Positions 31,123 through 42,760 of a DNA stretch of 64,000 bases are shown here, piece by piece (positions within the stretch are counted from its first letter, which is position 1; every line of letters starts with the position of its first letter). Location of the stretch: the NCBI GenBank assembly GCA_011032825.1, contig JAADJZ010000001.1, positions 2,790,001 to 2,854,000 of the forward strand, given 5' to 3'. The stretch comes from Massariosphaeria phaeospora (Eukaryota > Ascomycota > Dothideomycetes > Pleosporales). The translations under genes and the position numbers were made by a program. The notes under the pieces are model-generated. The model was given only the letters and a program-made list of their open reading frames with translations. It did no database searches and was not told where the DNA came from.

Positions 31123-34100
31123 CTAACCAGACCTAGTGAGCTCCCTCACCACCCCACACCGCCCGCCCAACCTCTTCCAAACCCTCCAACTCTCCTCCTC
31201 CTCCTCCCCCTCTCCACCCACCATCGCCCCCGTCAGCGTCGCCTTATTCCCAACCACCACGACCGCCGTCTTCGCCCTCGTCATAACGACATTAAGCCTG
31301 CGCATATCAGTCAAGAACCCCATGTCGCAATGCACATTACAGCGCACCGTCACGAAGACGATGATATCGGCTTCGCGCCCTTGGAAGCCGTCGATGGACG
31401 ACACTTCGATGTTGGGAATGCTGGCGGCGAGGAGTTCTTTTTGGCGGGTGTATGGGGTGAGGATGGCGATGGTCGGCTGGGGCGGGGGCGGGGGATTGGC
31501 GGGTCCTGGAGCGGCGTTTGCGGGTGGGGTGGTGAGGAGGCGGATCACGGTTTTGCAGACGTCGACTTGGCCTTGGTTGGTCTTGGACTGCTTGCCCAGA
31601 TCCTCGTTCGTGGCGCATTCGACCCACGCCATGCGCCTCCCGTCTGGCCACGGGAACTGCGAAGCCGGCAGAGGGCGCTCTGCATCAAGGACAGCGGTGT
31701 TCAGTCTTCCCTCGTAGAACTCCGTCGAGCTGAAATCGCAAATGTCGCGGTGCATTCTGTACTGGGTATCTAGCATGGCCTTAGCTACGCCCTTCCTCTC
31801 GGGGAGATTGTAATGCCGTTCAAACAGGGAGATGTCGTATCCAGTGAGAACAGCGTTCTTTTGTACGGTTGCACGGAGCTGGACATGGTCACCGACTAGT
31901 ATGGCGCGCGAGCAACCTTTCACTAGGGGGACTAGGGTTGCTGGCTCCGTCTGCTGGGATGCCTCGTCCACTAGGACAACACCGAAGTTCTCTGTGCGGA
32001 GCAGACCTAGACTTGCGCCAATGCAGGTAGTGAATATCAGCCGCGCTTCTTTGATTCGCTTCAGCGCTTTGCGACGAGCTGGGAAGTTGGCAGAGATGTC
32101 TTTGCCTAGCATGGCGTCGCAGGTGTACGAGCGGAGATCGGGAGAGACCTTGGCAAGCTGCATGGATGTAAGTGATGGTAATTGACCCCAAACAGAATTG
32201 GATACGTAGTGAGGTGGGGAAAAGGGGTAGACTTACCTGTGTCGAAACCCTAACCGGTATTACCCCGGATTTCTTCACTCCATCATCTCGGATGAACCTT
32301 CTCAACATGTTGTCAACAGCATTGTGGGTTGGCGCAGTAACAAGAAACCTCGACTGCGGCAACGCCATCAATAACTGAGTCAAGATCACCACAACAGTAT
32401 GTGTCTTCCCAGTTCCCGGAGGGCCCCAAATGAAAGTCAACGAGTGCTTCATCGCCGCTGCGAGCGCAGCATTCTGGCTACTATTCAGGGTGTCGTCAAC
32501 AGTAACAGGAAGTTCCACGTCAGGAAGCTCGATCTGGCGGGAATCGGGCAAACCGGCCAGCAGGGGGTATATTCTGCAGCAGGCTTCGTGCTTGGTATAG
32601 AAAGTCATTACAGCATCGAACGATGTCTTGCTAGTGACGAAGGAACCGCATTGGCTGATGGCCCAAGCACACTGGTCGATGTAGGCTGGCGGTGTGTGTA
32701 GGCAGCGGAACGTCGCGGTACCAGTCTCGGCTTTCAATACCAAAGCATCCATTGAGAACGGCTTTGCAAGAGGAGCATTTTGCGGTGGATTCGTAACCGT
32801 CAATCGAACATGATCGCCAACCTTGAGAATGCCGCCGAGCGAGGAGTCTACCCGGAGCGTGCTCTCGACGATAGTAAACCCGTCTTTATGGTCGTCGACC
32901 GCGAGCTTCAAGGACTCTCTTTCGGGCTTGCCGTTGTTTGACGCTTCGTCAATGTGGTCTAAGGCGATTCCGTACAGCGCACTCACGAACTGACGAATTG
33001 CTACAGGGCGGCCGATCAGAAGCCGTGGAGTTTCAGGTTCGAATAGTCCCAATAGCAGATCAAGTGCAGCTTCCGACGACCGGACTGTGAGGGCAACAAG
33101 CTCGACCAGCTCGGCGAACTGTTGCAAGGCAATTCGTTTGAGCTCTTTCAGCAGAAGCGAAAGTGGATAGCGGACGAAGCCTGCTAGTTCATTGGTAGCT
33201 AAAACAAGCTCTCGTAGGAGTGTCGGAGCGAGGTGAACCAAGGTTTCCTCGAGTACAGGTTTGTATGTTTGCCATGTTTGGGACTGCAGGAACGTTGGGA
33301 TGAGATAAGTCGCTTCCGGCAGGTAATCCAGTAGAGTGGACGCCACAGTTCGGCCATCTAATGAACAACTCGAACTCGCTTCGAGCGAAAGTATATGAGC
33401 ATAGACATCACGGAGGTATCTCCTCTCGCCATGCGTGCTCAGTAGTGTGAACACACTTTCCAGGTCTTCAACGGAACTGAGTAATCTTAGATGAGCCAAA
33501 TTCCGGTCCAGGGCTATCGCTTTAACGATATCAGAATACGTATCCCAAGTAATGTCGTCTAGTTTTGTGACCTTGTAATCAGTCTCGAGTCGTTCGAAGA
33601 GTGGCAGCACCTCTTCTGTGTCAACAAAATGAAGCCATTGATCTGACACCCTCATTGATTGAACATCTCGGTTGCTGATGACATATATCTCCTAAGCGAC
33701 GTATTAGACAATGCCGATAGTGTCAGTTCTCAGACTTACGGCTCCTTCGATTCCCTGTTTGTTGACCCTTCCAACATGGAGACTTATGTCTTCGCTGATC
33801 TTCTGCAGCGCGACGCTGATTTTGCAATCAAAGTTCAGACCCTCGTCAACTGTGTGCTGTTTCAGGCGGCGGCGGTCTCCTAGATTCTTTTCGTTGCGGT
33901 ATAGTGTGTCATCGAAGTGAGATTGGACGATCTGAATCCACGTATTGCCTCTTTTAAGATCGTAGAGTTGAAAGTGATGCTCGTCGCAGTATAGCTTGTA
34001 GTTCACTGACGTAGGGACTACCCTGTAGCTGGGAGAATAGCTACCCTTGGATGTAGGTAACGCGAAGACTCGAACGTTGGCCTTGACCTGTACCTCGCTG

Positions 34101-36496
34101 TCTTTCTCAATTTTCTGAGGTACGTAAATGGCCAGAGTAAGGCGCTCGTCAAGCTTTAGTATGATGAGCTTTTTATGGAAGGCTTCCAACGAGTGACACA
34201 TCACCCCAGTGAAGCGCCCCATACGTTCGGTGGCAGAAGAAAAAACCGGTTTCCAACGTAGCCGCGGATGGTCTAAGCCGAATCTGCTCAGTTCTCTGTG
34301 GTCCATGAGCTCGCTCTGGAGGAGGCCATTCCTAACGAGACTAGGGGCTGTAGCCGAGGGCGGCAGGCGACCAAGAAAGCATATTTGCTGCTCATCGGAT
34401 AGGGCGCTGAAGTTGAACAGATGTGAATAGGTCATGATATCAACGGCGTTGCGATCGCACCACCGGAGTGCGAGCTGAACAAGTTCAAATTCGTTAATGG
34501 CAACCATGTCTCGGCTCAAAAAGAGATCCATAATATCCGGAGGAGAATCGGTGAAGAGAGCCAAAGATCGATTTGCTACAGATCCAATATGATTGGTAGA
34601 CGCTTCGTGCAGTACATCCAGGATGAATGGAGGCGCCGTCGGTGAAGGTTCGGGCGGGTCTTTGAGTCGTTCCGGGATTCTGACAAAATTGCCATCTACA
34701 CAGAGTGAGAACAGACGGTTCAACTCCTGACTTTGGCTACTCATAGCTTTATTATCCGTGGCCAGACGTGTCCACTTCATGTACAAGTTTTTCACTTGCC
34801 CTAAGGATGCGTTCGTGTATTGAGCAAAGTAGCGAGCTCGTACATCTCCCGTTATCTCCGCGAACTCGATGGATTCTTTTCCACCTACATATTGAGCCGG
34901 TTCTGAGATAGTCCGAGGGATGATGTCCCTGTCCCATGTGACAAAGACTGCAAAGTAGATAGTCAGTTTGACATACACATAGCAAAGGAACCCATGCATA
35001 CACTTATCGCCGTCCAGATCACCACCCGACATAAGATCGGCGCTCGGCCGTTTCCCTCTGGTGGAAAATACTATGCAATCGACGAGATGAGAAAGCTCAG
35101 GTATGTTCACAGCTTTGAACTTCTGCAGGTCACCAGGGTGAAGGCAGGGATTGCGTGTGACAAGTACTTCTGTATCCACAATAGTGGCAGGATTGCCGTC
35201 CCCGTCAAGCGTGATACGCACGAAACACTCGCCCTCTTTCAGCTTCCCGTGCTGGCCATTTTTACTGAACGGGTCACAGACACCGAAAAGGAGCCGTGAC
35301 TTTGGAATCAATATACGACAACGCTGCTCCTCGCGTTTGTTGAGCATCCGAGTGTATTCTTGCTTCACTAGGCTTTTAAGGGTGTCGGTAACGACCTCGA
35401 TTCCGCTAAAGAGTAGCTTCTCCGCTAGATCAAGGCGATCACAGTACGATAGAAACTGAAACGCAGCCCGACAATCGCCCCGCCTAACATTGAGGAGAAA
35501 CTGAAGGTGTTGGTCTTGCTTTTTAAGTAAGGTCTCTTGCGATATGCCTAACGTACGAAGAAGAACGATGACTTCATCATTTAGATAGCCGAAGGCATAT
35601 GGCTGTGAATATTAGCGATGATATGGATTGAAAGGGAATAATACTACCCTCGCATAGTCTACGACTGAGAAACTCAGATCAGAGGCGTCTTTGAATTTCC
35701 TCATCGAATGGCGAAATAATATCAGAATTTGCCCATGGAGGGTCTTGTCAAGAGTCAAGACCCCTTTGTACCCTCTATATCGTATTTGGTATACGGATGG
35801 AAGATATCGCTTGCCGCGAAATACAATATTCTGTCGCTGCACCAGTTGTTTGGCCAACTGCTCAGAAATAAGGCCACATCCGTCCGTAAAGATGTAGTCA
35901 TTGTACTTGATGTCATCGATATCCTCGCATCGATCCGGTTGGAGCGTGAGCGCCATTTCCGCACTGGAGAACAGTAATCCAATGCGTTTCGCTTTTTTTC
36001 CAACGGATTTGAGCTTCGACAGATCACCCATGGCCTCGATCTTGGCAGCGATCACTTCCTTGGAGGCACCAAACAGGAAACAAGACCGCGACTTGAGTTG
36101 GCTGTTAGAGTGGCCAAAGAAATTATACTGGGTACCGTTTAATGTTATGCCAGTAGTGAGCAGGCGGGTAATGTAGTCGGCATTTTCTCTTCGGGTAGCC
36201 AGTCGTGCCGAGTCGCCTGCCGCTGATGGTGGCCATCGTAGCCTGAAGTCTGCGAACGAGATCAAAACGAAGTTATCGAGCACGGCGCCCCGTGTGACCC
36301 GATTCGCTGGCGGATTTGCGAAGTGAAGTGTGATTTCCTGCCTGGTCTCGGAGCACACGACGGAAACGCATTTGATGACACCAGCGCTGTTTGTTTGTTG
36401 AGGCTGAGGGAGATTTGGGACGTGGTAAGACCACGACACAGCGTCAGGATCGATAGAGTCCTGGAGAACTGCTCGAAATGATCGGGGAGTGCCCAT
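31123..36496 (-). CDS. RNA-dependent RNA polymerase fused to an SF1 (Upf1/ZNFX1-like) helicase
   Basis: Splice model on the minus strand: 36496-35648, 35602-35002, 34947-33740, 33691-32237, 32157-31123 (introns 45, 54, 48 and 79 bp, all GT/AG with phases that agree), giving about 1715 aa. RdRP part: YNDYIFTDGCGLISEQLAKQ, YLPSVYQIRYRGYKGVLTL, GVCDPF, and the catalytic loop GGDLDGDKFFVTWD (DLDGD codons at 35006-35020), then the usual C-terminal region (ARYFAQYTNASLGQV, LFSLCVDG). A conserved-looking linker follows. Helicase part: motif I GPPGTGKTHTVV, II VLVDEASQQTEP, III GDHVQLRATVQ, IV TQYRMH, V SSIDGFQGREADIIVFVTVR, VI VVMTRAK. The splice at 33692-33739 joins GIEGA to EIYVISNRDVQSM and connects the two halves in frame. 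RdRPs make dsRNA for RNAi; Upf1-like helicases such as Hrr1 and ZNFX-1 work with them. No NFX1 zinc fingers are seen. Confidence 0.85.
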
Positions 36497-36699
36497 GACG
36501 ATGGAGTATTTCTTTTGCAACGAGTGTGGACAAGAGACGACCAGGGAAAGACTGAGGGGTAAGCCTGCCGAGCTGTTCTACGATTCGTAGCTCCTTGCAT
36601 ATGCGGTGTTACATGGCTGCGCCACATCAGACGGAGAGATAAGACGAGGCGGCTCCTTGCCATCGTCATCGTCTGTTCTACTATCAACCTACCGCTAGC
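36497..36699. promoter_or_regulatory. Divergent promoter region between RdRP-helicase and P-loop ATPase genes
   Basis: Only 203 bp separate the two ATG codons. No TATA box or known operator is evident. The compact spacing suggests shared promoter activity. Confidence 0.4.
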
Positions 36700-37368
36700 A
36701 TGAGTTATAACACAATCAGCAACGCCGAACAGTATCGCAACGTCTACGTCTACGTCATCGGAGCACAATGCACAGGAAAGACGACATTAGTAAATGCCCT
36801 CGAGGCTGAATACGGTCGCAAGTGCCTTGAGACGGGAGAGCCGGTGCCGCAGCCGTCCGTCATCCGCGAAGTCGCACGCACGGTGCTCAAGGAGAAGAGC
36901 TTCAGCCGTGACGACATCACCGACTCGCCCGCGCGGGCGCTGCAGCTGCAGAAACACATCCTCGACGCACAGCTCGAGGCCGAAGAGACAGCCAGCCGCG
37001 AGACAGGGGCCCAGTGGTACATCTGCGACCGCTCCGGCCTGGACCCCATTGTGTATGCTCGCGTGTTCGTCGGAGAGGCGGCGGCCCAAGATATGCTCGC
37101 CGCGGAGGCTTGGAAACAGCTCAAGACGCGCATGAAGACGGGCGTGGTGGTGCTCTGTGAGGCGGGGTGCAGCTGGCTGGTCGATGACGGGACGCGGCTG
37201 ATGCCGAAGGGCACCGAGGACTGGATGCGCATCGACCGTGCCTTCCGCGACCTGCTGGCCGGTGCGGGCATCAGCTACGTCGTCGTGCCCAAGGCGCTGG
37301 TCAGTCTGGCGGAGCGTGTGGCCCTCGTCGTGGAGGCTGTAGAGGAGAGTGGACGGAGGCAGTCGTAG
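36700..37368 (+). CDS. NadR/Ttd14-like P-loop ATPase
   Basis: An intronless frame of 222 aa, GC-rich. The Walker A motif is near the N terminus (GAQCTGKTTLVNALE), followed by VIREVAR and YICDRSGLDPIVYARVF, where the Asp acts as a Walker B-like residue. This is the order seen in AAA_28-type domains of NadR nicotinamide riboside kinases and the phosphoinositide-binding protein TTD14. C-terminal DWMRIDRAFRDLLAGAGISY is also typical. Which substrate it uses cannot be said. It is divergently transcribed from the RdRP-helicase. Confidence 0.8.
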   Translation: MSYNTISNAEQYRNVYVYVIGAQCTGKTTLVNALEAEYGRKCLETGEPVPQPSVIREVARTVLKEKSFSRDDITDSPARALQLQKHILDAQLEAEETASRETGAQWYICDRSGLDPIVYARVFVGEAAAQDMLAAEAWKQLKTRMKTGVVVLCEAGCSWLVDDGTRLMPKGTEDWMRIDRAFRDLLAGAGISYVVVPKALVSLAERVALVVEAVEESGRRQS

Positions 37369-38205
37369 TCGTGGTTCGTTGGGTTGTTGGGTCGTGCCTT
37401 CCGTCGCGGGCGGTCGGCGGATGACAGACGGCCTAGTCCCAATCTAGTAACGCCTTCCTTGTCATCCAGAAATCTCCTGTGTGAACTCTGATCTGACCTC
37501 ACATCCACCATGACCATGCTACCTGGACTTCGAGATGCCGGTTCACAGTGTCACCAAATCTCGCATCGCTGTGCCTTTGCCTAGAAGTATACGGCGCCAG
37601 TGCAACGTCTTCAACGGCCCGCCTCCCGCGGGAAGCACCGCCAGCCATGTCTCCATATCATACCGACTACACATTTGGACTCTCAACCGAAACACATCAG
37701 TAGACACATATTCATTCGCATACACGACTTCACCAGAGTGCCAGCCACGACATCTTGCAACACTCCCAGGCGCTTACCCATCCATTCAGCTGCGGCTACG
37801 GACCGTGGACGAACAGCCAAACAGCTCCTTGAACTTTCGTCGCGGAGTGCAGAGCGCGCAGCGGTTCGCGAAACTTCGCCATGCACGGCATCGAGAAACG
37901 AGGCAGTTACGCAGCCGATCGCAGGGCGCACGGGTGACGTGGCGTGTTCTGGCCCCCAATGCTCCGCCCCATGCACAGAGCCGCGTTCGCTAGAAAAGCC
38001 TGCGATTTTCAGCTCCAGTCCCACCCCGGCTGTCTTCTTCTTCGACAACTCACCTCCAGAATTTTCATCTGATACCTACACGTGGTCCAATCAAATTAGT
38101 TTCTGAAGCGATCTCCCGGGAGCTAATATAGTCATCTACCGGGGAACTATTTAGCGTCAATCGCGGGGTCTGAGGTGGTTGATGTGGGGTTCGTAAGCTG
38201 TTGGG
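37369..38205. other. Intergenic region
   Basis: The + strand frames at 37535-38106 are Arg/Ser/Thr-rich and overlap in several phases, without a domain. I see no gene. The right part is the promoter of the CorA-like gene. Confidence 0.4.
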
Positions 38206-39979
38206 ATGACCACTCTGAGCGACGCGAACGGCGTTGCCGGGACGAACAAGGGCGCAGCCGTGGCAGACGCACGCTCTGCTACTTCTCAGAGCCCAGTATC
38301 GGAGAAGGAGAAGATTCTAATAGGCACGTGGCTGTGCGAGGAAGGTAATTGCGAATATGAACGAGCTATTCTATCTATCGCCTAACATTTCCAGGCCCCT
38401 ATCAGGAGTATATTGCCAACTTGAGCGGCTCCAACCCTGGACTGAGCAAAGCGGACCCGAACAACCACCGACATCCGCTCAAGCCTGGCAACGCCCTGGT
38501 CGTCCTGCTCGACGCCGCGTCCACTGGCGAAGTTGAATTTAATAGAAGGGACTTCAAAAATGCTTCAGAGCTCCGGCAGCATTTCGCGGTCAACGATAAT
38601 ACTCATGATCGACGCCGGGTCTATATTATGGAAGGGCTAGCCCAGGACTTCGTGGCGATTATTGGTGGTCACTTTTTCATGGAACCGACATTCTTCCAGC
38701 GACAAGAGCGCACTTGTGTTTGGAGCAACGAATTCACACCAACGAGCGATGCATTACCTCAACCTTCCATCTTGGACCCTGACAGCGCTTTTCACTTGCA
38801 GTATTGCGAGCTGCGGCACTTCAACAAAGCGATCGAAAACAAACCGTATTTCTGTCATCGGACGAGACGACATATGGGTGTGACGTCAACTCGCCCCAAG
38901 GAAAAATCCACGACTGGGATACTTCGGCGGAAGATCTCTTGGTGGTGCAGGAAGACGACGAATGGAGGATGGGATGGTAAGACTGGCCCGCCTGTGGTGG
39001 TCTTTATTATGTGATGCTAATAGCACAATCAGTGGTTATCCTATGCGACCCTCAACTGATCGAACTAGAACCTCGACCAAACGAGGTTCTAGAACGTGAT
39101 GCGCGCATGATACCAATCACTAATCCCGACGACCTGAAGAATGACCCATTCCAAGGCGGCTACATTGATTTTCTGCCACCGGCGTCACGCGAAAGGGCGT
39201 CCTTAAAACCACGCCATCCGCACGGCTCTATGCTGAAGAATCTCGTACATTACTTCGAAAACCACGCGGATCTACTTGACGAAAACGATTGGGAAGACCC
39301 CGTCACCTCATCGCTGTTCTTGAAGAAGATCGTCGCAGCGCATTATCTTCAGCTTGTTGACTACATTAAAGCCATGCTTCCATCTCTCGAGTTACGATTG
39401 ACAACGGCCTGGGTCGAGGAACAAGGGCAATGGAAGTCACTCCAAACTATCTCCCGCCGTTGTGGAAACTACAGTGACGACATCGAAGACACGCTCGTCA
39501 GTCTCGGCTACCCACTCGAGGTCCTCCACCGCAAAGGCCGCCCCGAATGGAAGGACTGCCAGAAAGACTTCCAATACATATACTTCCGGCTCAAGATCCT
39601 CAAAGAGCGCGCCGACACCCTCATGGGCGCCATGACCGGTCTAGCATCCATCGCCGGCAACCGCCAGAACCTCGAAGAAGCCAAGCGCGTGAAACGCCTC
39701 AATCTCCTCGCCCTACTCTTCATCCCGCTGGCATATACATCTTCGCTGTTCAGCATGCAGGACAACTTCGCACCCGGCAACGGCAAATTCTGGGTCTACT
39801 GGGTGAGCGCGTTGAGCGTTGTTGCTTTGACGTTGATTACGACGTGGGTGCTGGACTCGGCGCTCAATGATGAGGCGCAGTGGACGGTCCCGTATAAGCA
39901 GATGTTTAAGAGATTAGGATTTCGGAGCAATGAAGACGAGTCAGGGCCGCAGAGGGCGGGCACGGGGTTTTACAAATGA
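38206..39979 (+). CDS. CorA-like magnesium transporter family protein
   Basis: Splice model: 38206-38344, 38395-38976, 39033-39979 (introns 50 and 56 bp, branch sites cctaac and gctaat), about 555 aa. The cytosolic N-terminal part contains FVAIIGGHFFMEPTFFQRQE and GVTSTRPKEKSTTGILRRKI, joined across the second intron as WDVVILCDP. A long helical stalk precedes two membrane segments at the C terminus (LLALLFIPLAYTSSLFSM, then FWVYWVSALSVVALTLITTW). The ion-selective GMN motif of true CorA after the first membrane helix is replaced by FSMQDN, as in many fungal CorA-like proteins, so magnesium transport is not certain. Confidence 0.85.
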
Positions 39980-41226
39980 TTTGCAGCTTCGGGCTTCGGG
40001 CTTCGGGCTGCACGTTTTGCAACACATTCACGCATTCACAACGTTACGCTATTCTCTTAGTCACTTCTGTGTACTGTTTTTCGCTATGGAGTTTCTGGAT
40101 AGTCCCGCATCTGTGTCCGGTGGTAAGGCAACGAGCAGGGAGTTTGGTTATACAGATACCTCCCACTCTGTGTACAGTCCGTCGCCGTCTTTAAAAGTTG
40201 ATTCATACGCAGCACAATATATTCGTTCGGATTCAAAAGTGTTTACTGACCTGTACTGTAGTCTTCATCTAGCCCGTGTCTAGTCAGCATTCCGTTCTTT
40301 CTCTAGGCTTGACGGCGTGTCCGTACCTTCTTCCATTGGCGACTGCCTCCGGAAAATATAGCCAGTTGACTCCGGCGTAGCGAGGCGAGGCGAGGTGAAG
40401 CGTTTTAGTCAGGCCGTGACAGCCTTGTTATGGTTTAGTTCAGGGTTGTACCACCCTGGCCACACATCGATCTCAGTACTTGGACGAACTCCTCCTAGTG
40501 AGTCAAACTCGTGGTCCCTGCTCGTGCGACCAACACCGGCACCACAAATTTGGAAATCCCCGATTCGCGAGTCGGTCGTTCGCTGCTGCTCAAAGGCGAG
40601 GATTTCGCAATTATCTACTAAGACAGAAAGATGCAGTGTGACTTCGCTGCAAGCCTAGCCCCGCTCCTATGAGAATCGACTGCGGTTCTACGGAAACCCA
40701 TCACGCCCTCTACAACGTCTGCGGAGTGAAGACCGGCGAATTTGGGGCTCTGGGCGATTACACGAAGTGTGAGATTGCGGGCATGGATCTGAGAAGGACG
40801 AGCGCACCATTGGGTCGGATCTCGGCATGCTCTTGCTCGTTGTACACACTATCAAGTCATCGCCATCGCCCTCGCCGCTTCATCTCGGAGAATTATGGCT
40901 ATGACTGGGAGTTGATGAGTGTGCATGCAACGACCACCGGCTAGTCGAGGTATCAGTGCGCAGAGGCGTATATAAGGCGTGAGTCTGTCGGCTTCGACTC
41001 CTCGCTCCTTCACTCTTCACATGGTTGACTGTCTGGTTCTACGACTCTATTTTTGCAAACAGTGTCCCGTGAAGTGGGTTCCTCCACGTCAAAGTTTACG
41101 GAACTCTCGCCGCCGCAACACGAGGTGTGCAAGCTGCTACGGTGCCACCGGCTTCGCCAGGGAAACGTATTCGGTCGACAAGACTAATAACCCGCATCCA
41201 GGTTGTCCATCGGCCCAGTCAACACG
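39980..41226. other. Intergenic region of about 1.2 kb
   Basis: Several short frames exist on both strands (for example + 40395-40658 and 40669-40944), but none has a start context, domain or plausible splicing. I see no supportable gene. Confidence 0.4.
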
Positions 41227-41901
41227 ATGTTCATACTCCACATCCTCATCATCGCCTTCACGGCGATTTGTGGTGCCATACCGCTTCAGGGTTCTACCGA
41301 GTCTGGTCTAGTCGATAACCACGGTCTCAATGGAACTATTCCTAGCCCTCACGATGTCCCACGTTCCAGACGTCGACCTAAACCTGAACGATTATTTCTC
41401 CTCAGAGCTAGCGACAAGGGACGATGAGCGTCTTGACTGTCCGGACGCCAACCACGATACCTGCGGTAGGGCCTGGTCTCACCTTTCCCCGAAATCAGTC
41501 TATGATTTCCAAACCGACAAGAAATGCCATCGCATCGGGTGGCCTCTACATGACGCCCTGGTCAGAAATTGCTGCCGATGCATCTTCTACTTGTATGTAA
41601 CTCTGCGCTCGTCCTTGCATGACTTTTCTCACCATATTATAGGGGCTGGGTGGAACCGGAAGCTCCTTGTTCGGGCTACAGTCTCGATGGCGAGACGAAA
41701 AACTTCATCGACGGAATTCAGGGACCCGTGGAGTTTACTGGTAGTCCGCGAGACGCAACCTACTATGTTTGCTGGGTCCACAGGTGAGCATTTAGAACGT
41801 GGCAGGGTCATGGTGTCCGAACTGGAAGGTACGGTAATTTGACCGTGGACTATTTTCTATTCTACGGCCAATGGTCAGGGCTTGTCCCCATTGGCGACTA
41901 G
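41227..41901 (+). CDS. Small secreted cysteine-containing protein, effector-like
   Basis: Splice model: 41227-41305, 41370-41592, 41643-41783, 41829-41901 (introns 64, 50, 45 and a final in-frame stop at 41899-41901), 145 aa. The first exon encodes a clear signal peptide (MFILHILIIAFTAICGA). The mature part is acidic at the start (DVDLNLNDYFSSE) and has eight Cys (LDCPD, DTCGR, KKCHR, NCCRC, APCSG, YVCWV). It ends YFLFYGQWSGLVPIGD. I know no family for it. Size, secretion and paired Cys are the usual criteria for candidate effectors or host- or microbe-directed secreted proteins; no function can be inferred. The first intron, with gtctag as donor, is the least certain. Confidence 0.6.
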
Positions 41902-42400
41902 CTTTGTGGCGGCTTTTTTTACAACAGGGTACAATACCTGTGACGGATTTTTGTACAATAGGTTGCAATATCTCACGGACATGGCTGGCCAGTCCTTTTA
42001 ACCCCATAATACTTTCCTTCATTATATCATTATAGACGAGGCTCACATACACTGATCTTTGCTCCACTTATCTTTTGAGTATGCCAGAGGTCGACGACAT
42101 ATTTGAAAGCTGCATTAATGTGGAATTCGTGAGTCACTAATGTCGCTCGCCGTAGTCTGCGCTAGATCGTGTTACACCGCACACGGACGTTGTGCCAGGT
42201 GTGAGCTTTCGGAATCCTCAGGCCAAGAAGCTTTGGCGGTCCACGACCAATTATAAGTACAAGATCACCCTTCACACAAAATACCTCGCAGCACGCATCC
42301 ATCATAACCATATCCTAAACTCCATTCTACCCACCATTCCCTACATCTAAACTCCACACACCAAGCCTCAGTGAGTCAGCCTGATAAAGACTCCCTTCCT
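41902..42400. other. Intergenic region
   Basis: Contains a short open stretch on the + strand starting MPEVDDIFESCINVEF at 42080 before a gtgagt-like donor. No continuation was found, so no gene is called. Confidence 0.3.
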
Positions 42401-42760
42401 TTACACCTCCCCACACATATACCACTTCGTCTTCCCATCCTTCATCTCGCCCTTCGCAGGCCCAACCATCCATCCAGTCCACGACTCCGCATCCGACGTC
42501 TTGCACCCCTCGCGACTGAACGTCTGGCACACGCAGCCCTGGCCAACGCGGTATTGCTTGACCGTAGGCACGACGTGGCAAGCGCCGTCCCCTTTGAGCG
42601 TCTGGGCGATGCGGTCAGAGTCCGTGACGGTGCCGCAGCCGCGCTAGCGCGCGATGAGGGTGTTTTTCGCGAGGGGGGAGGGGGAGGCGGCGGAGAGGGC
42701 GGCGGGACTGGCGCCGGCGATGAGGGGGAGGAGGGGGAGGAGAAGGGTGGAGAGCTTCAT
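42401..42760 (-). pseudogene. Small secreted cysteine-rich protein gene with a nonsense codon
   Basis: The minus strand from ATG at 42760 reads a strong signal peptide (MKLSTLLLPLLPLIAGASP), a Ser/Ala/Pro-rich propeptide-like stretch, then a TAG at codon 39 (42646-42644), and continues in the same frame as RGCGTVTDSDRIAQTL, GQGCVCQTFSREGCKTSD, KTKWYMCGEV to TAA at 42401-42403. The mature part has six Cys in 80 residues. No intron with GT/AG can remove the TAG. Apart from it the frame is intact for 120 codons and GC-rich, so the loss is recent, or the TAG is a sequencing error or read through. Confidence 0.65.

Noticed and set aside
31123..33655. Helicase as a separate gene starting at the ATG at 33655
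   Set aside because: The frame stays open upstream of this ATG to a good acceptor, and the RdRP frame ends at a good donor in the same phase 48 bp away; a separate gene would leave almost no promoter.
37535..38106. Arg/Ser-rich + strand ORFs
   Set aside because: Overlap in two phases, no domain, lie in the gap before the CorA-like gene.
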